This document shows positions 21,501 through 35,400 of a DNA stretch of 64,000 bases, piece after piece. The stretch's first letter is position 1, and each line of letters starts with the position of its first letter. The stretch is from Branchiostoma floridae. Taxonomy: Eukaryota; Chordata; Leptocardii; Amphioxiformes; Branchiostomatidae. Under the pieces are notes generated by a model that was not told the DNA's origin, did no database searches, and saw nothing but the letters and a program-made list of their open reading frames with translations. The stretch spans positions 23,315,406 to 23,379,405 of the forward strand of contig NC_049985.1 in NCBI RefSeq assembly GCF_000003815.2, in the 5' to 3' direction. The position numbers were made by a program, and so were the translations under genes.

Positions 21501-22081
21501 CGAGGGGCATTCAATAAGTAATGTCCCTGACCCATTTCCCATAGCAGGAGATTAATGAAACTTGGCACAGTTATTAGTCTTTCTCTTCATAGGAACCACC
21601 CAGAGTTTTGCATTTCTCCCATCATTTGATGTAGCTCTGGACACCGTTCTTGTAGGACATCCCAGGTTGGTCCTCCGACAGATGCCTCATCAATGGCAGA
21701 AGAGGAACGACCCGGTCTGGGAGCTGTTTCCACAGACTTACTTCCGACCTTGTTTGAATTCAGGATGCCAGCGTTTTACAAGGTCATATGATGGGGCATC
21801 ATCACCATAAGTTTTTTTCATTTCATCAAAAGTCCCCTTTGGTGTGCGTCCTTTCAAATTCAAAAACCGGATCACTGCGCGACACTCAACTTGCTCCATT
21901 TCACACCTGGTCCATTTCACACCTGACTCAGTTCAAACACCAGTAAATCAGTAACCACAATTAGTTCAGAGCTTTTTTTGCAACATAACCCATAGAGATA
22001 TGACTCATTACACATGCAAAGTTTCATCTAGATCAGACAACTGGAAGTGGGTCAGGGGCATTACTTATTGAATGCCCCTCG
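21501..22081 (-). mobile_element. Non-autonomous mariner-type element
   Basis: Inverted termini CGAGGGGCATTCAATAAGTA and its complement (ending 22081) span over 30 bases and are flanked by TA (21499-21500, 22082-22083), the classical mariner target. The 581-bp element keeps only the N-terminal part of a transposase gene on the minus strand, so it is an internal-deletion derivative. Its terminal sequence is related to that of the MITEs at 6017-6899 and 59627-59862. Confidence 0.85.
21660..21920 (-). pseudogene. Mariner transposase N-terminal fragment, frameshifted
   Basis: About 60 codons show the DNA-binding region of mariner transposases: VECRAVIRFLNLKG (first helix-turn-helix), TYGDDAPSYDLVKRW and FKQGRK. 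A one-base shift after FKQGRK moves the next conserved part (SVETAPRPGRSSSAIDEAS, linker with GRP-like motif) into another frame. The catalytic DDD domain is missing. It cannot make an active enzyme. Confidence 0.8.
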
Positions 22082-22083
22082 TA

Positions 22084-23334
22084 ACTGTCATCTAGAGCTG
22101 CTCTCAAACTTGTTGGATGATTCATTTTCTTTACGTGTGACAGGGACATTATCATTTTTATTGGGTAAACATTTATCTCTTGGATCTCTGTGAAGATAAA
22201 TGTGACCGTATTATTAGCAAATAGAGCAAATGTTATGTTTGAAGCAGTACCTGTAATAAAAGACAACATTGTTACATTGGGCAACCCTATCCAACACACC
22301 ACAAGTCTTGTGAGTTCAAAATCATTTGAGTTGTTAGCATATTCTACAAGCCAGTATAATTTGCAGACCTTCACCAACCCTGTTACATTATAGTAAAGTA
22401 AACAGTTACATGTAGTACACAGTAAGTTGATAGATCTTGCAGTGAGCAAATTAGAGTTTGTTCATAATTGTGTTTGAGTCAAAAACAGAGCTTCTCTTTT
22501 CATCCATCAAAGTCACTGAACATTCCTTCTTCATACATTCTACAACTTCAACTAACTCCTTTACAGTCAGATCCTTTAAGCCTTATCTTTTTCTGTCGGC
22601 TCCTCTCTCCACTTACATTACCAATAAACTTCAAGTTTCCATCTGCAGTGGTTCTTTTCCATGTGAAAGTCTACAAGCCTTAGGGCTACATTTAGTACAA
22701 GACTGTACAAGACTGAAATGCCTGCTTCCATATCATAAAATTTTGCAAAGTTTGATACATTGACTGAGAAGTCGGTGACAAGTAAAACAAGTATAAAATG
22801 TAAATAATGAAAATGTAGTGCTGATTATCTTCTAAGAAAATTTCATTTGCATACACAGCATTTAGGCAATGTAACATTCAAGGCCTTGTCTCTCACTGGA
22901 CTGCAGCAAATTGGCAGTGACGCTGCACCTTAATGCAGTATGTATTCTGAGACTATGAGTTAAATGTACATATTAACAAAATTCACAAAGCGTAAAAATT
23001 GATTGATTCTTATCTACTGAAATTCATTTTGCATTGCATAAAATCTCTCTGTGACAGTGATGACCAACATTCCCCAACTTCAGTAAGAAGCTTAAATAAT
23101 TTCTTCACAACTGACCTATGATTGTAAGGCACACACATAAGTGATGAAATTACGGTAAGAATACAACACCTAGTAACCTAATCAATAATGGTGATAATGA
23201 TAACAATGATGATAAAACCGTCTATAATTATATTAAAGAGTCAGTCAAATGATGTACTGATGATAGACTATCAAAGTTGGAGATAAACTCCTTGCAATTG
23301 CAAGGCTTGTAGCATAAGAAAACTTTAAGGTAAA
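22084..23334. other. Probable 3' flank of the MICU gene
   Basis: The region follows the MICU stop codon on the minus strand and probably includes its 3' UTR. No AATAAA on the minus strand was seen close to the stop; the nearest I noticed is around 22156-22161. Open frames at 22033-22449 and 22458-22763 are AT-rich and resemble nothing known. Confidence 0.35.
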
Positions 23335-23475
23335 TTATGAGAAATATCCTCCACTGCTTCTGCGAGACTGCTGATCGTACTGCCAAAACCTCATCAGTGG
23401 GTTTCTCTTCACCTTCCTCTTTATGCAGGAGGCAAAACTTAACCAGTCATCCGCATGTTCGTACTCTTCTGCTGG
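23335..23475 (-). CDS. MICU3: MICU exon 12 (terminal), C-terminal tail
   Basis: Acceptor accatcccag| leads in phase 0 to PAEEYEHADDWLSFASCIKRKVKRN and then a basic, Ser-rich end before TAA at 23335-23337. In the family, the stretch after HRGFR also carries a short FxxCxKK-type tail, matching FASCIKRK. The tail here is about 20 residues longer than I would expect for MICU3, nearer to MICU2. Confidence 0.75.
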   Translation of the reverse strand, partial: PAEEYEHADDWLSFASCIKRKVKRNPLMRFWQYDQQSRRSSGGYFS

Positions 23476-26400
23476 CTGGGATGGTGAGAAGTTACACCAA
23501 GAACACGTAAGAACAACGAAGAATGGAGATAGAATTCCCTGCAATTCGTAGCCGTCATTAAGATGTTTGATTGAAACTTTTTTTTTTTTTGTTCCTGGTT
23601 CTGTATACGTGCAGGAAGAACCAAAATGTCAGAAAGATCTATAGGACAAAGTTTTATAAAAAAAAATCAACAACCTAAACAGAAAACCTGAATATGCAAG
23701 CTCAATGAATCTATAAACTCTAAGTAAGTCTTTGAATCATACTGATAGACTGAATATAGTCAAAGTGAAAAAAGGACAACTTTGAATATCAAACAACAAT
23801 TTCAACTGAGTTACTAAACTCTAAAGAGAAAGAGGTGGCACTACTCTCCAAGCAGGGGTGAAGAAGATTGCGACCTGTTTTTCTGTTCACGCTCCAAACC
23901 AGATCGTGAACAGAAAATAGGACATGAAGATAGAAACGTCAGTCTCCCCTACCAACTTCTGCTTGGAGACTATAACCACTCCACTGTTACAATAAAATGC
24001 AGGTAGCAATGCAAGAAAAAAGCACAAGAAGGCTCTACAAAGTACAGGTAAGCGCAAAGAAGCAAAACAGGTAGTACATTATACATGACTGTACAAGTCA
24101 TGTATATGTTAGTTATGAGCCGTCAACGCAAACATAACAAAAGACAAGGAATGGTCAAGAGAATGGTAAAGATTCTCTTGACCATAATGACGGGTTAGTT
24201 TGATGATTAATGCATGGCAAACAAAACAAAGCATGGGGCAAGCTTTCTGGACACCTGTTACTCAATTTTTACATTCAATGATTGTAGTCTGACTCAGAGT
24301 CTGTAGAAATTTCACTTTGATCAGAATTCACACTAGTTTAGCTCAGTCAAAAGGCAGGAATTGGAGAGTCTGTGATTCTTAACAGAGTGCAATTACATTT
24401 GAAAAACGAGTCAAACAACAGAGTTAAATATAGTTTTCCTACATATATAAACAATGGTTACCTTAATATTTTCCTGCTTATAATACATTCAGTGTGACAG
24501 CAAAGAAAACTGTCAAAATATTAGAATATGTGCACAATATATAAGAAAACTATTAATAATAGTATGATATGTTCAACTGATGAATTAGACTGATGAAAGT
24601 TTGATGTTAAGCAGGGTGTCCAGAAAGCCTGACCCATAACTAAGGCAGAAATGCTTACTGACGTGGATAGGGTTGGACATGGTAGGAGCGAGGTGCAACA
24701 CTTAAGCTGTAATCACATCTTTAAGACAAGTCTTGTAGCCTTCCCAGCCGTGGTAAGATTCACTCTCAGCCTTTTTCTTCTGCACACATGTAAGGACAGG
24801 AAGTACAGAATTATGTTACCATTGATATTATAGCTGCAGGGAGAACTCAACTTGTGAAAGATATGTCTAACAGGGTTATTGTTTGTACAATACATTTTCA
24901 TGAAACACTGTCAAAAATGATTTAATTATAATCTGAATATAAAAAGTTTCCCAGTGTTTCAAAGTACCATGCTCTAATTCAATTACTAATTGAATTAGAG
25001 CATGGTACTTTGAAACACTGGGAAATGAGTTATTCTTCCTGTGAATGTATAAAATATATCATTTCTAGTAAATGTTTCAAACTAATCTGGCCAAAGTGAT
25101 TGCCATGATATCTGAATCTTTTATTATAATAAATCTTTTATTATAATAAGCCAATCGGTGTTGCTTTGAATGGTGAGTATACAATGGATGCATTTTGAAA
25201 GCTTTATAGCTGCAGCATATCAAGAACAACACAAAATGATGTTCTAATGGCCACAGCTTATGAGTTAAAAAGTAACTCAAACGCACATCTATCTGGAAAG
25301 AGCAGAAGACCAGAATGAAAACAGTGACTATTAATCTTGACATAAAAGTTCACTACACCTAAAAATGATCTATCAAGAGATGAAAGTGGGTACCATACAT
25401 GCACTGCTCTGCATGGTTTTTGCTGTTTTTTCTAAAAGATTTTTTCAACACAGTATATGGTGTCATACACCATAGTACATTCTATTAGTCTCATACATAC
25501 AAAATCAATCTGAAAAAAAAAAAAAACTCTATTTGTAAGTAGATGTGCATTTGATGATTACATGCCTTGTCAGACACATCTTCCCAAGAAAGCAAGGTCA
25601 CAAATAAAGCAACTGAACCTTTACATGAATTATTTGTGTTCAATGAACATATTATACAAGGCAGTGCTTATAGGCGAAGGAGGACAATTTAGTGCCAGCA
25701 CTCAGAAACAGAGATGCTTGCCTAAGAGCTCGAGGGAACATGGCATCACTTTTACATACTACGAAAAAGCATTAATATTATTGGAATGAAACAACAACAT
25801 TTTATAGCATGATGGCACACACATACAATAAGCTCACACATGTGTCAATGGATCTAAGCCACAGACATTGGTGTGATTTGCAAGATTCAATGGCAATGTC
25901 AATCAGTGGCTAGCACGATAATATTGAGCCAGCAATTACTAATGGTAATTCATGGTCATGCATGTGTAATATGAAATTCAACTGTCTCCTACAGAAAATG
26001 ATGTGACATATAGTTCCTTGTTTGGGGTTGGTTCTGTCACAACCTACATTCTGTAGACTAAAAATTCTATGACTTGAAGACTTGTACAACAGTCTGCAAC
26101 AAATGTATTTCATCTGTGACGGCAATCAACATTAATGTTGCAATTTTAAACTTAACATCCGGACACAAAATAGTGTGCTTACCAACGGGGGCGAATATCA
26201 ACTGCCAAGCACCTTTGACCCTTTGCTGATGTCACACTTCCAATCTGAATGTGTGACATTGGCTTTGGGTCATTACAACATAAGGATCAGAGGACTGATC
26301 AAAATCATGTTGGTAAGTGCTTTTTTTTCTGTGTACAGATGTAATTTAGTTAAAAAATTGCAACATAAGTCTGCAACGAATGTTACTGACTACCTTATGT

Positions 26401-29400
26401 CAGTTCCCTATCCATCTGTAATTCCCAACAGCAAGTTTTTGCTGAACTCACCCTAAATCCCCGGTGGATGCGGTCCTTCATCACACTGATGAACTCCTTG
26501 TGGCTCAGCTTTCCGTCTCCGTCCTCGTCAAAGATCTGGAACACGGTGTTGATGACGTGGGGCGCCAGGTCGATCCCTGTCGACACCTTCACAGCTCTCT
26601 TAAACTCAGCTGGAAACCAGTAACGTTACATGTTACAGGTCAATCCCTGTCGACACCTTCACAGCTCTCTTAAACTCAGCTGGAAACCAGTAACGTTACA
26701 TGTTACAGGCTACAAGTCGATCCCTGTCGACACCTTCACAGCTCTCTTAAACTCAGCTGGAAACCAGTAACGTTACATGTTACAGGTTATAGGTCGATCC
26801 CTGTCGACACCTTCACAGCTCTCTTAAACTCAGCTGGAAACCAGTAACGTTAGATGTTACAGGTCAATCCCTGTCGACACCTTCACAGCTCTCTTAAACT
26901 CAGCTGGAAACCTGTAACGTTACATGTTACAGGTCAATCCCTGTCGACACCTTCACAGCTCTCTTAAACTCAGCTGGAAACCTGTAACATTACATGTTAC
27001 ATGTTACAGGTCAATCCCTGTCGACACCTTCACAGCTCTCTTAAACTCAGCTGGAAACCAGTAACGTTACATGTTACAGTTACAGGTCAATCCCTGTCGA
27101 CACCTTCAACGCTCTCTTAAACTCAGCTGGAAACCAGTAACGTTACATGTTACAGGTCGATCCCCGTAGACACCTTCACAGCTCTCTTAAACTCAGCTGG
27201 AAACCAGTAACGTTACATGTTACAAGTCAATCCCTGTCGACACCTTCACCGCTCTCTTAAACTCAGCTGGAAACCAGTAACGTTACATGTTACAGTTACA
27301 GGTCAATCCCTGTCGACACCTTCACAGCTCTCTTAAACTCAGCTGGAAACCAGTAACGTTACATGTTACATGTTACAGGTCAATCCCTGTCGACACCTTC
27401 ACAGCTCTCTTAAACTCAGCTGGAAACCAGTAACATTACATGTTACATGTTACAGGTCTGTCCCTGTCGACACCTGCTCTCTTAAACTCAGCTGGAAACC
27501 AGTAACGTTACATGTTACATTTACAGGTCAATCCCTGTCGACACCTTCACTGCTCTCTTAAACTCAGCTGGAAACCAGTAACGTTACATGTTACAGGTCA
27601 ATCCCTGTCGACACCTTCACAGCTCTCTTAAACTCAGCTGGAAACCAGTAATGTTACATGTTACATGTTACAGGTCAATCCCTGTCGACACCTTCACTGC
27701 TCTCTTAAACTCAGCTGGAAACCAGTAATGTTATATGTTACATGTTACAGGTCAATCCCTGTAGACACCTTCACTGCTCTCTTAAACTCAGCTGGAAACT
27801 AGTAACGTTACATGTTACATGTTACAGGTCAATCCCTGTTGACACCTTCAACGCTCTCTTAAACTCAGCTGGAAACCAGTAACGTTACATGTTACAGGTC
27901 AATCCCTGTCGACACCTTTACAGCTCTCTTAAACTCAGCTGGAAACCAGTAATGTTACATGTTACATGTTACAGGTCAATCCCTGTCGACACCTTCACAG
28001 CTCTCTTAAACTCAGCTGGAAACCAGTAACGTAACATCATCAAAAAGCCATCCTACTCAAAATCCAAACAACTATCTTGTCCTATGTAAGATAGGTTATA
28101 TAATAGATTACTGTAATAAGAGATAATAAAAGATATACAATGTAGCTATAGATGAATTGATTGCAAAGATGTAGCTTGTTAATTTTATGTGAATTTGATG
28201 CTGTTTTGTAACGTTTTTTCTGGAGATTGCACTTTTTTGACAGATACCTGCTGGAAAGGCACATGATTGTAATGCATGTCAGGTGAGGGTCACAGCCAGA
28301 ATCAAACTCAAGGCTTCTAGTTTCAGTGGCAGGGCCACAAACCTCTGTACTACTCATGCTATCGAACACTACTGAACAATAATTATATATTCTTAGTATC
28401 GTCAGAATAGTCTGGCAGATAAAGACACTATGAAAACATACCTTGCTCCACGGGCTGGTTGGCAAATGTATACATTTGCATGGCGATGGCAAAGTCATCC
28501 AGATTGTTCAGGAACTGGAAAAAGGGCTTGAACTGGTCAAAGGTGATGCCCTGCAGCATGGAGTGGAAAGAAAGGTCACGTGTCAGTCATTCCAAACTCA
28601 TTTACACTAGCCTGAGTGTATTGACTGGGATTAACTTGCCATTAGTCCCATCCTCTGTAGTGACTGCTGGCTCAATCTTTTGCATGTTAACCACGGAAAA
28701 AGCGAAAGGATTGAGCCAGCAGTCACTACGGAGGATGGTACTAAGGCTAGGCTGTAACTGTGCAGATTTCACACTTAACCAACAAGCGATGCACCAAGCT
28801 TACTATAACCTTCTCCTTACTGCCTAACACCATAACCAATACAAATTTGGTGCAAAACAGCTACGCAGGCTAAATGTTATAAGAAGAAATGGTAACTGCA
28901 CCTACATTTTGTATTTCTACTGCAAAGCAATGAGTATTACCAAACGAAAATAATGTGGCAAAGCATGATTAAAAAAGGAAAAAGAAAACATTTTGCATAT
29001 GTCCACCAGAATCTGCAACCTAAACCCAAGCTTTTGCATGGTCCCGCAATATACCTGCATGATACACCTCACCTCACTCAAGGTTACAAAATTATCACCC
29101 TTTGTTTCTTTTCATGTTTTCCTTCTGCTGTTGTTCCAGCATCTGACTAAAGTATGTTTAATATACATGGTTGTAATGTATGTAATATACATAAATGGAA
29201 AAAACTTCATGGCAAAGTCTTGAATACAACTTACAAGTCATCACAAAAATTTAATCAGAACAATTTTTTACAAAACGTTCAACATGTAGTTACTGTTTAG
29301 TAATCATTTATCATCTTAAAATTTTCAAATTTCAAATTCAATCCCAGGATCACTGACAAGCAAAACCTATGTACCTATGTATACTTATTTCTACCACTCT

Positions 29401-32400
29401 GCAATTCTGTGAAATGAACCAATCCTGAATGTCATTATCACAATTAACAGCTCGACCAATGATAGCATGGCAATGACTCGGAGTTCACCAAATGACAAAG
29501 TGGACTGAGCTATGGGATCAGTCAATATAAGTTGAACTTTGTGCGATTGAAAAGGGACAGTGCATTGATTTATATTTAATTGACAGTCACTGACCTTCCT
29601 TTGCCTATAAAATATATTATATTCATTTGATGGAAAGTAATTGAATTTTTTTAGAGTTTTAAGTGTTATCTGCACAAACCTTCTCTTCTGGGATGCGGTC
29701 CTTGAGTCGCTCGATGATGGCGTCATGTGCAGCGTCGGGAAGATGTGTGTAACGCAGCAGGATCTGGGCAAACTCGATCTCCGAGATGGTCGGCATTCCG
29801 CGGGCAAACTCCAGGAAGTACACGGGGTTAAGGAGAGGGATAGATATTTTTCCACCTATCGAACTCTACAATTTACAAAGGAGGATTCAAAGACCTTTAA
29901 CAGGCAAGGAACCGACTATACAGTTTAGTACCTCCATTTTTCTTGGAGGTAATGACATCAGGTTATTTTCATCATCAAGCACATTATGTAGCACAAGATT
30001 TTGTCATTGGGTATCAAATTATATTGTATAAACCCACCAATACCATGATTTGCACATTCTAATATATATTCAGAAGACTCATAAAGAAACTTTAGAACAC
30101 GTGTGCATGTACCACTCTTAGGATGAATGTTCATCTAATCAACACAAACCCAGAGCAACTATGTTTTAGATGTTAAGATGATTAATCTTTAAATTAGTAC
30201 ATGACTGTATATTCCTCCTGAGTACGGTGTTGTCTAATAAAGGATATCTCCAGCTCTAGAATCTCAGTCTGCAGATTGTCCATGAACCTGTGGGTACAGA
30301 AGGATGAGGAGACAATTTAACAATAATTATAACTTTTCTCGGTAATATTCTCTATGATCATTAGATACAACAAATTATCTTTTTATAATCAATGATGGCA
30401 TCAAATTTAGAGTCTGTAGACCCGGTCTATGTTATGATCCATAAAATTAGTTGCAGTGACCTGATAGATTTTCTATATTGTGACTGGAGTAAAAGGATTT
30501 AGTAACTTATAGCATCACAGAACTTAAAGCACTTCTTACTTGTAAAAGTCTTGGAAATTGAGGTCGTCCTTTCCCTTCACACCAAACAGGTGCACCAGGA
30601 GTGTGGTGTCCTGCACATTTCCGTCCGCCAGCAGCTGGGGGAGGGGGGCAATGCAAACTGTCAGAAACACCTCTCTAACAAGTCAACATGGCACTGTACA
30701 CAGTATTTGGGATGATCTATGTGTAAGTCTTGTTTCTTATATCTGTATATTCACCCCTACAAGCACCAAGCACCAAGCACCAAGTTTTTCTGTGAACTAT
30801 GGATCACAATGAGAAGAGAACTATAAAATGTTACATTCAAGACTTTTTAATCTGTTAGGCTAGTCATAATACTAAACGGTTTCAGTTACTTGAAATCTAT
30901 GATGTCATAACCATACAAGGTTCATCCATTGTTTTCTAAATGACTGTTTTAATGCTGTGTACAGATGTTGACTGATTTTTCAATCTTTGTGTAGGCTTAA
31001 CTTGAATAGTATCTTTAAGGTTGTTTCTAGTGTATGTCCTAACACACAATGGCAAATATTATTCAATTTTGATAGCTCCTTGTAACCCTTAAGTAAATAG
31101 CATGTCTTTGAATTACTTTACTGTTGCCAACTGATCTACCCCAAGATCTCTCTAACTGGATAGGAGATGAGGAGGTCTGAAAATAAGTATGATTTAGCAT
31201 TTGAGGGAATAGCAATTTGGCATTGCACAGTATACAGGTAGCAAATATACAGGAGTGGCATAATACATTCTCTTAAACTGAGAGTGCATAGGACANNNNN
31301 NNNNNNNNNNNNNNNNNNNNNNNNNNNNNNNNNNNNNNNNNNNNNNNNNNNNNNNNNNNNNNNNNNNNNNNNNNNNNNNNNNNNNNNNNNNNNNNACTGC
31401 ATAGTCTAGAGCTGTTGTCATGGCAACAGTGTTCCACAGAAGACGGCTGCCACGGTAACAGTGTAACCATGGGGACAGATCTATCCTACCCCTGGGACCA
31501 AAGCAGGAGATGTCATGACAGTCATGAGAATGAATAACATTAAAACATGCAAGCTATGGAGTCTATGGAACTGCCAGGCTCTTAGCGTTTGCAGAAAAAA
31601 CATGATATTCCAAAACAATTTGGAGTAATGCAATTTACATTTCATCTTTAATTTCCTTAATTATAAAATGATGGATAATTTTCATAGTGAAATTCATTGT
31701 AAAGCACATACAATACTTAAAAATCAGCCACACTTGGATAAAGTTACTTAAAAGTTTATACAAAGTCAAAATCTTCTAATTTGAACTTTTAGAAGTTTTT
31801 TTAATTAATTTTCTGTTTCCCAGCAATTCCAGAGATGTAAGCTGCTCCTCAGAGCCAGTGTCTACACAATTCTACAGGATACAAGACCTAATAGTAATAC
31901 ATTACTGTAATTTATACAAAGACTCAGTGCAGCAGATGGAGGTATGAAACCACAGGAAAGCAATACAAGTACAGGCATGCAGAATCATGGAGGAAAGAAG
32001 GTACAAAATGGAGTTGGTCAGCAACCATGACCGTAGTACAGAAAATGAGGGAGGTTCAAAAACAGAAAGAAAGATCAATTCAAGTGCTATTAACCTTGCC
32101 ATACAGTTTTTGTACCTCTCTAAGGCAATTGCAAACTAAATTAATCTAACTTTAAGTTTTTTTCCCTTTGAAACACCAATTCAGTTATTCAAATTCAGAC
32201 TACACTTTTGTCCATTACCATTAAGTGTTCAATGAAATTTTACCTGCCATAATGTTAATTATGACGATGAAAAATAATAGAAATCATTCATTATAAGATA
32301 TCCAAGATGTATCAAACTTTAAAATATATATTCTATCAACATACATAGTATTACATGTAATTCATGGCAATCCAAACCTTAACTTGTTACAGATACGAAG

Positions 32401-35400
32401 ATTGTGATCCTTTTTTTTTAAATTCAGACAAATTCTGTAAACTTGGAAACTCAGGCAGAAGATATAAAATAAGCTATAATGTCATGATGTAGGGTAGAGT
32501 GCATGGGACTGATGGTATGAGCTGTGTGGTCATATAATTGCCATTTTTTAATATAAATTCTTTTAGATAAACTTTTTGGCCAGAGCTTATTTGATGTTAA
32601 CAGTAACTGAATGTGAACAATAATAATTGTAGTTCGTTGCCTTATATCACCTGGACTTAGTCTAGAAAAAAACATTGATCGCAACTATCCTCTTGGAGAT
32701 TGAAAAATGATTTACATTTTGACTCTGAGTCTTTAATTCAGACAATCTGCACAGAATGCACCAAATTTACCAGTAAGTTGTGCGTTTTTTTTCTTAATTT
32801 TTTCTGTTTATCATGATTATTATTGAACAAGCTGTAAACGTGTTAACTCAGACAAATATTGTGAATTTGCTAATCAGAGAACAGTTGTTTTGCACAGCAT
32901 TTACACAACTGCATGAATGCCTTTTCTAATATCAAATTCGTATATCATATAATTATGATGTATAATTTATCATAGAACTGAATACACCACATGAAAAGGT
33001 AATGGCATGGCATGCAGGGGAAAACTTACTACAATCTCTATTATACGGTAGAGTCTGATGTGTGTATGTGTGAAATACCTGTGCTTCCTTCTGTCTGCCC
33101 TGCATGGAAAATGGCAACATCAGTGGTCGTACGTGTTCACAGTTATACAATGGTCTGCCTCAACGCAGGCATTTCAGTACACAGAGGTGTACAAAAGATA
33201 CCGTACAGTCTTCATGCATTATCTTTAATGTACTACTGAGAGTTTATACACAACTTCAAAAATTACTTTTAAAAACACTAAAGAGGAACATTCAGAAGAA
33301 AACCAAAGAAAAGTCTTCAAGATTGACCATGCAATTATTGAAATATTCTATGTCTCAGAAACAGTATTTTGCTAACAGGCAAATGTAGCAAAACTCTTCA
33401 ACTCTCAACAATCGAGTTACGATGCAAGAACTTTCAAACACAATTAACCATGAAGGAACATTACTTAGCAGAACCATGAAAATGTGCAGTTGTCAAACCA
33501 TGCCAGTATCTTGTAAACTCTTTAGGTATAGGGGGAGGGGAGAGTCCAAGCACAGGCTAACAGAAATCTGTAACAACTTAGGATAGACTTTAAATGTCTT
33601 GTCTGAGTCACTAAAATCTGTTGGTTGGAGGTGCTGAGAAAGGTGGGGAGTAGTTGAACGCATGCCACTCTCTCAACCATCGTCAATCGAACAAAGCTCA
33701 AGTACAAATAAGTAATCGGTGGAGTGCAAGGTCGAGGTCAAGGTGCAGAATATAATAGTAGAAGGGAAAGTCGGCACAAACCTCCAAAACAGCCAAGGAA
33801 TCCTGATAAACAATGGATGCAAACAAGATGCAGAAATTATTCCCACAACACGGGTGACGTAATAATAAGCGCAATGGACGCCTCCGTAAGGCGGCGGTTT
33901 GTGAGTCAGAAGAGCACGACACAGGGACGAGTTTGTGAAAGCGGTGAGAGGCACACCACGCACACGCACGCACGAGACAAACAAACATCACAAAACCGTC
34001 CAACGTTCGTGAAATGTAAGTCTGGTTAGTAGGAGAGTCTTTGGACAGCTTCCTTGAGCCTTGTGTTTTGGTCTGACCAATAAATGCAAAATAAACTAAC
34101 TTTAACATTAATCATGCGCCGGTAGCCATTTTTAGTAAAATTCAGAATCATTTACAAAATGTTAACATTATCAAATAAGCAACTACGACACCTCAACTTT
34201 GTTAGGAAACAAAAAAATATTGCCTGTTGAATGACATGACTACTTTACATGCTTTATAATTTAAATATAAAGTTTATATCATGCAGTACAAGTTGCAACT
34301 TTAAAATAAAGTTGAACGTATTAAGAAGACTCATACATGTAAAATCCATCAGAACTTACTTGGTAGTATTGTATTTAGTTTTGTTATCAATTTCATGCCA
34401 AATATCATTCATTGTCCAATAACTTTTAATATCATTCATCATAATTGTTATTTAACACAGCTGTTTGTTGTTAGTAGTTGCACAGGTTGGTCAGCCCCAA
34501 ACAACAAGGCTTATGGCATGCTGCTAAAGGCACTCTGGGATACATACATATTTCTGTACGGCACTCACGCCCTCCGCCTCCTCTTTGGCCTTCCTCTTGT
34601 CGTTCTTCTTGCGGAAAATCTCCTGGAGCTAAAAAGAAGTAAAAGCCATCTCTACACAATGTCATGCAGTTTATTTCACTGATGAGCTACATGTATATCA
34701 TCTTTCACTGGGTCATTACAGAGAAGACAGACTCTATTTGTACTGGTAAATTTTCCCCAAAAAAAACTTTTTTTTAAACTCCTTAGCTACTAATAAATCA
34801 AATATACAATACACAAAGTAGATAAAGAATGTTACCAAGCAGTGGTTGGGCACAGATCGTGTTTTATTTCAAACCCCACAGTGCAGAAATGGTGGTTGAC
34901 AGACTACAATGTGGATGATCAGCTATATTTTCTATACAGTGCACTGATGCCACCTACCAGACTAGATTAGAATTGCAGCCAGATTTATATATTACATGTA
35001 GCCTGGTATCTAACCTGGTAATATACTAGCCCCAGTTCACTCCTCTATCACTTCCCCTGCCAAAGTCTGGAAACCCAAGGCATTTTTAAAATTTCGTAAA
35101 ATATAGGCAAGAGTAGCCAGTGATTTAAGTACGAGTATCACGGTTTTTGTAATGGCATTACAACTGGGAAGAGGAGCAAATTGAAGCTAGTATCCCACTT
35201 ACTAGGCTGACCACTTACCACCATGAATTCATTCTTGTCCACCCGCTGGTTTCCATCCGTGTCAAACATATTGAAAGCAATGTTGAACCCTGCATGAGGC
35301 TCTGAAAGGTGTAAATGTACTGCATTATTCCACGTCAAATATAATGTTGTCTAATGAAGGTCACGTGCATGACTAAGTATAGCTTTTTCTGATTCAGAAG

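Noticed and set aside
26464-26673. Plus-strand frame over EF-hand exon 11 and the first repeat units (also 27370-27561)
   Set aside because: Antisense shadow of the coding exon and its tandem copies.
26569-28033. Regular repeats resembling a CRISPR array
   Set aside because: Units are contiguous with no unique spacers, they copy a host exon edge, and the DNA is clearly animal.
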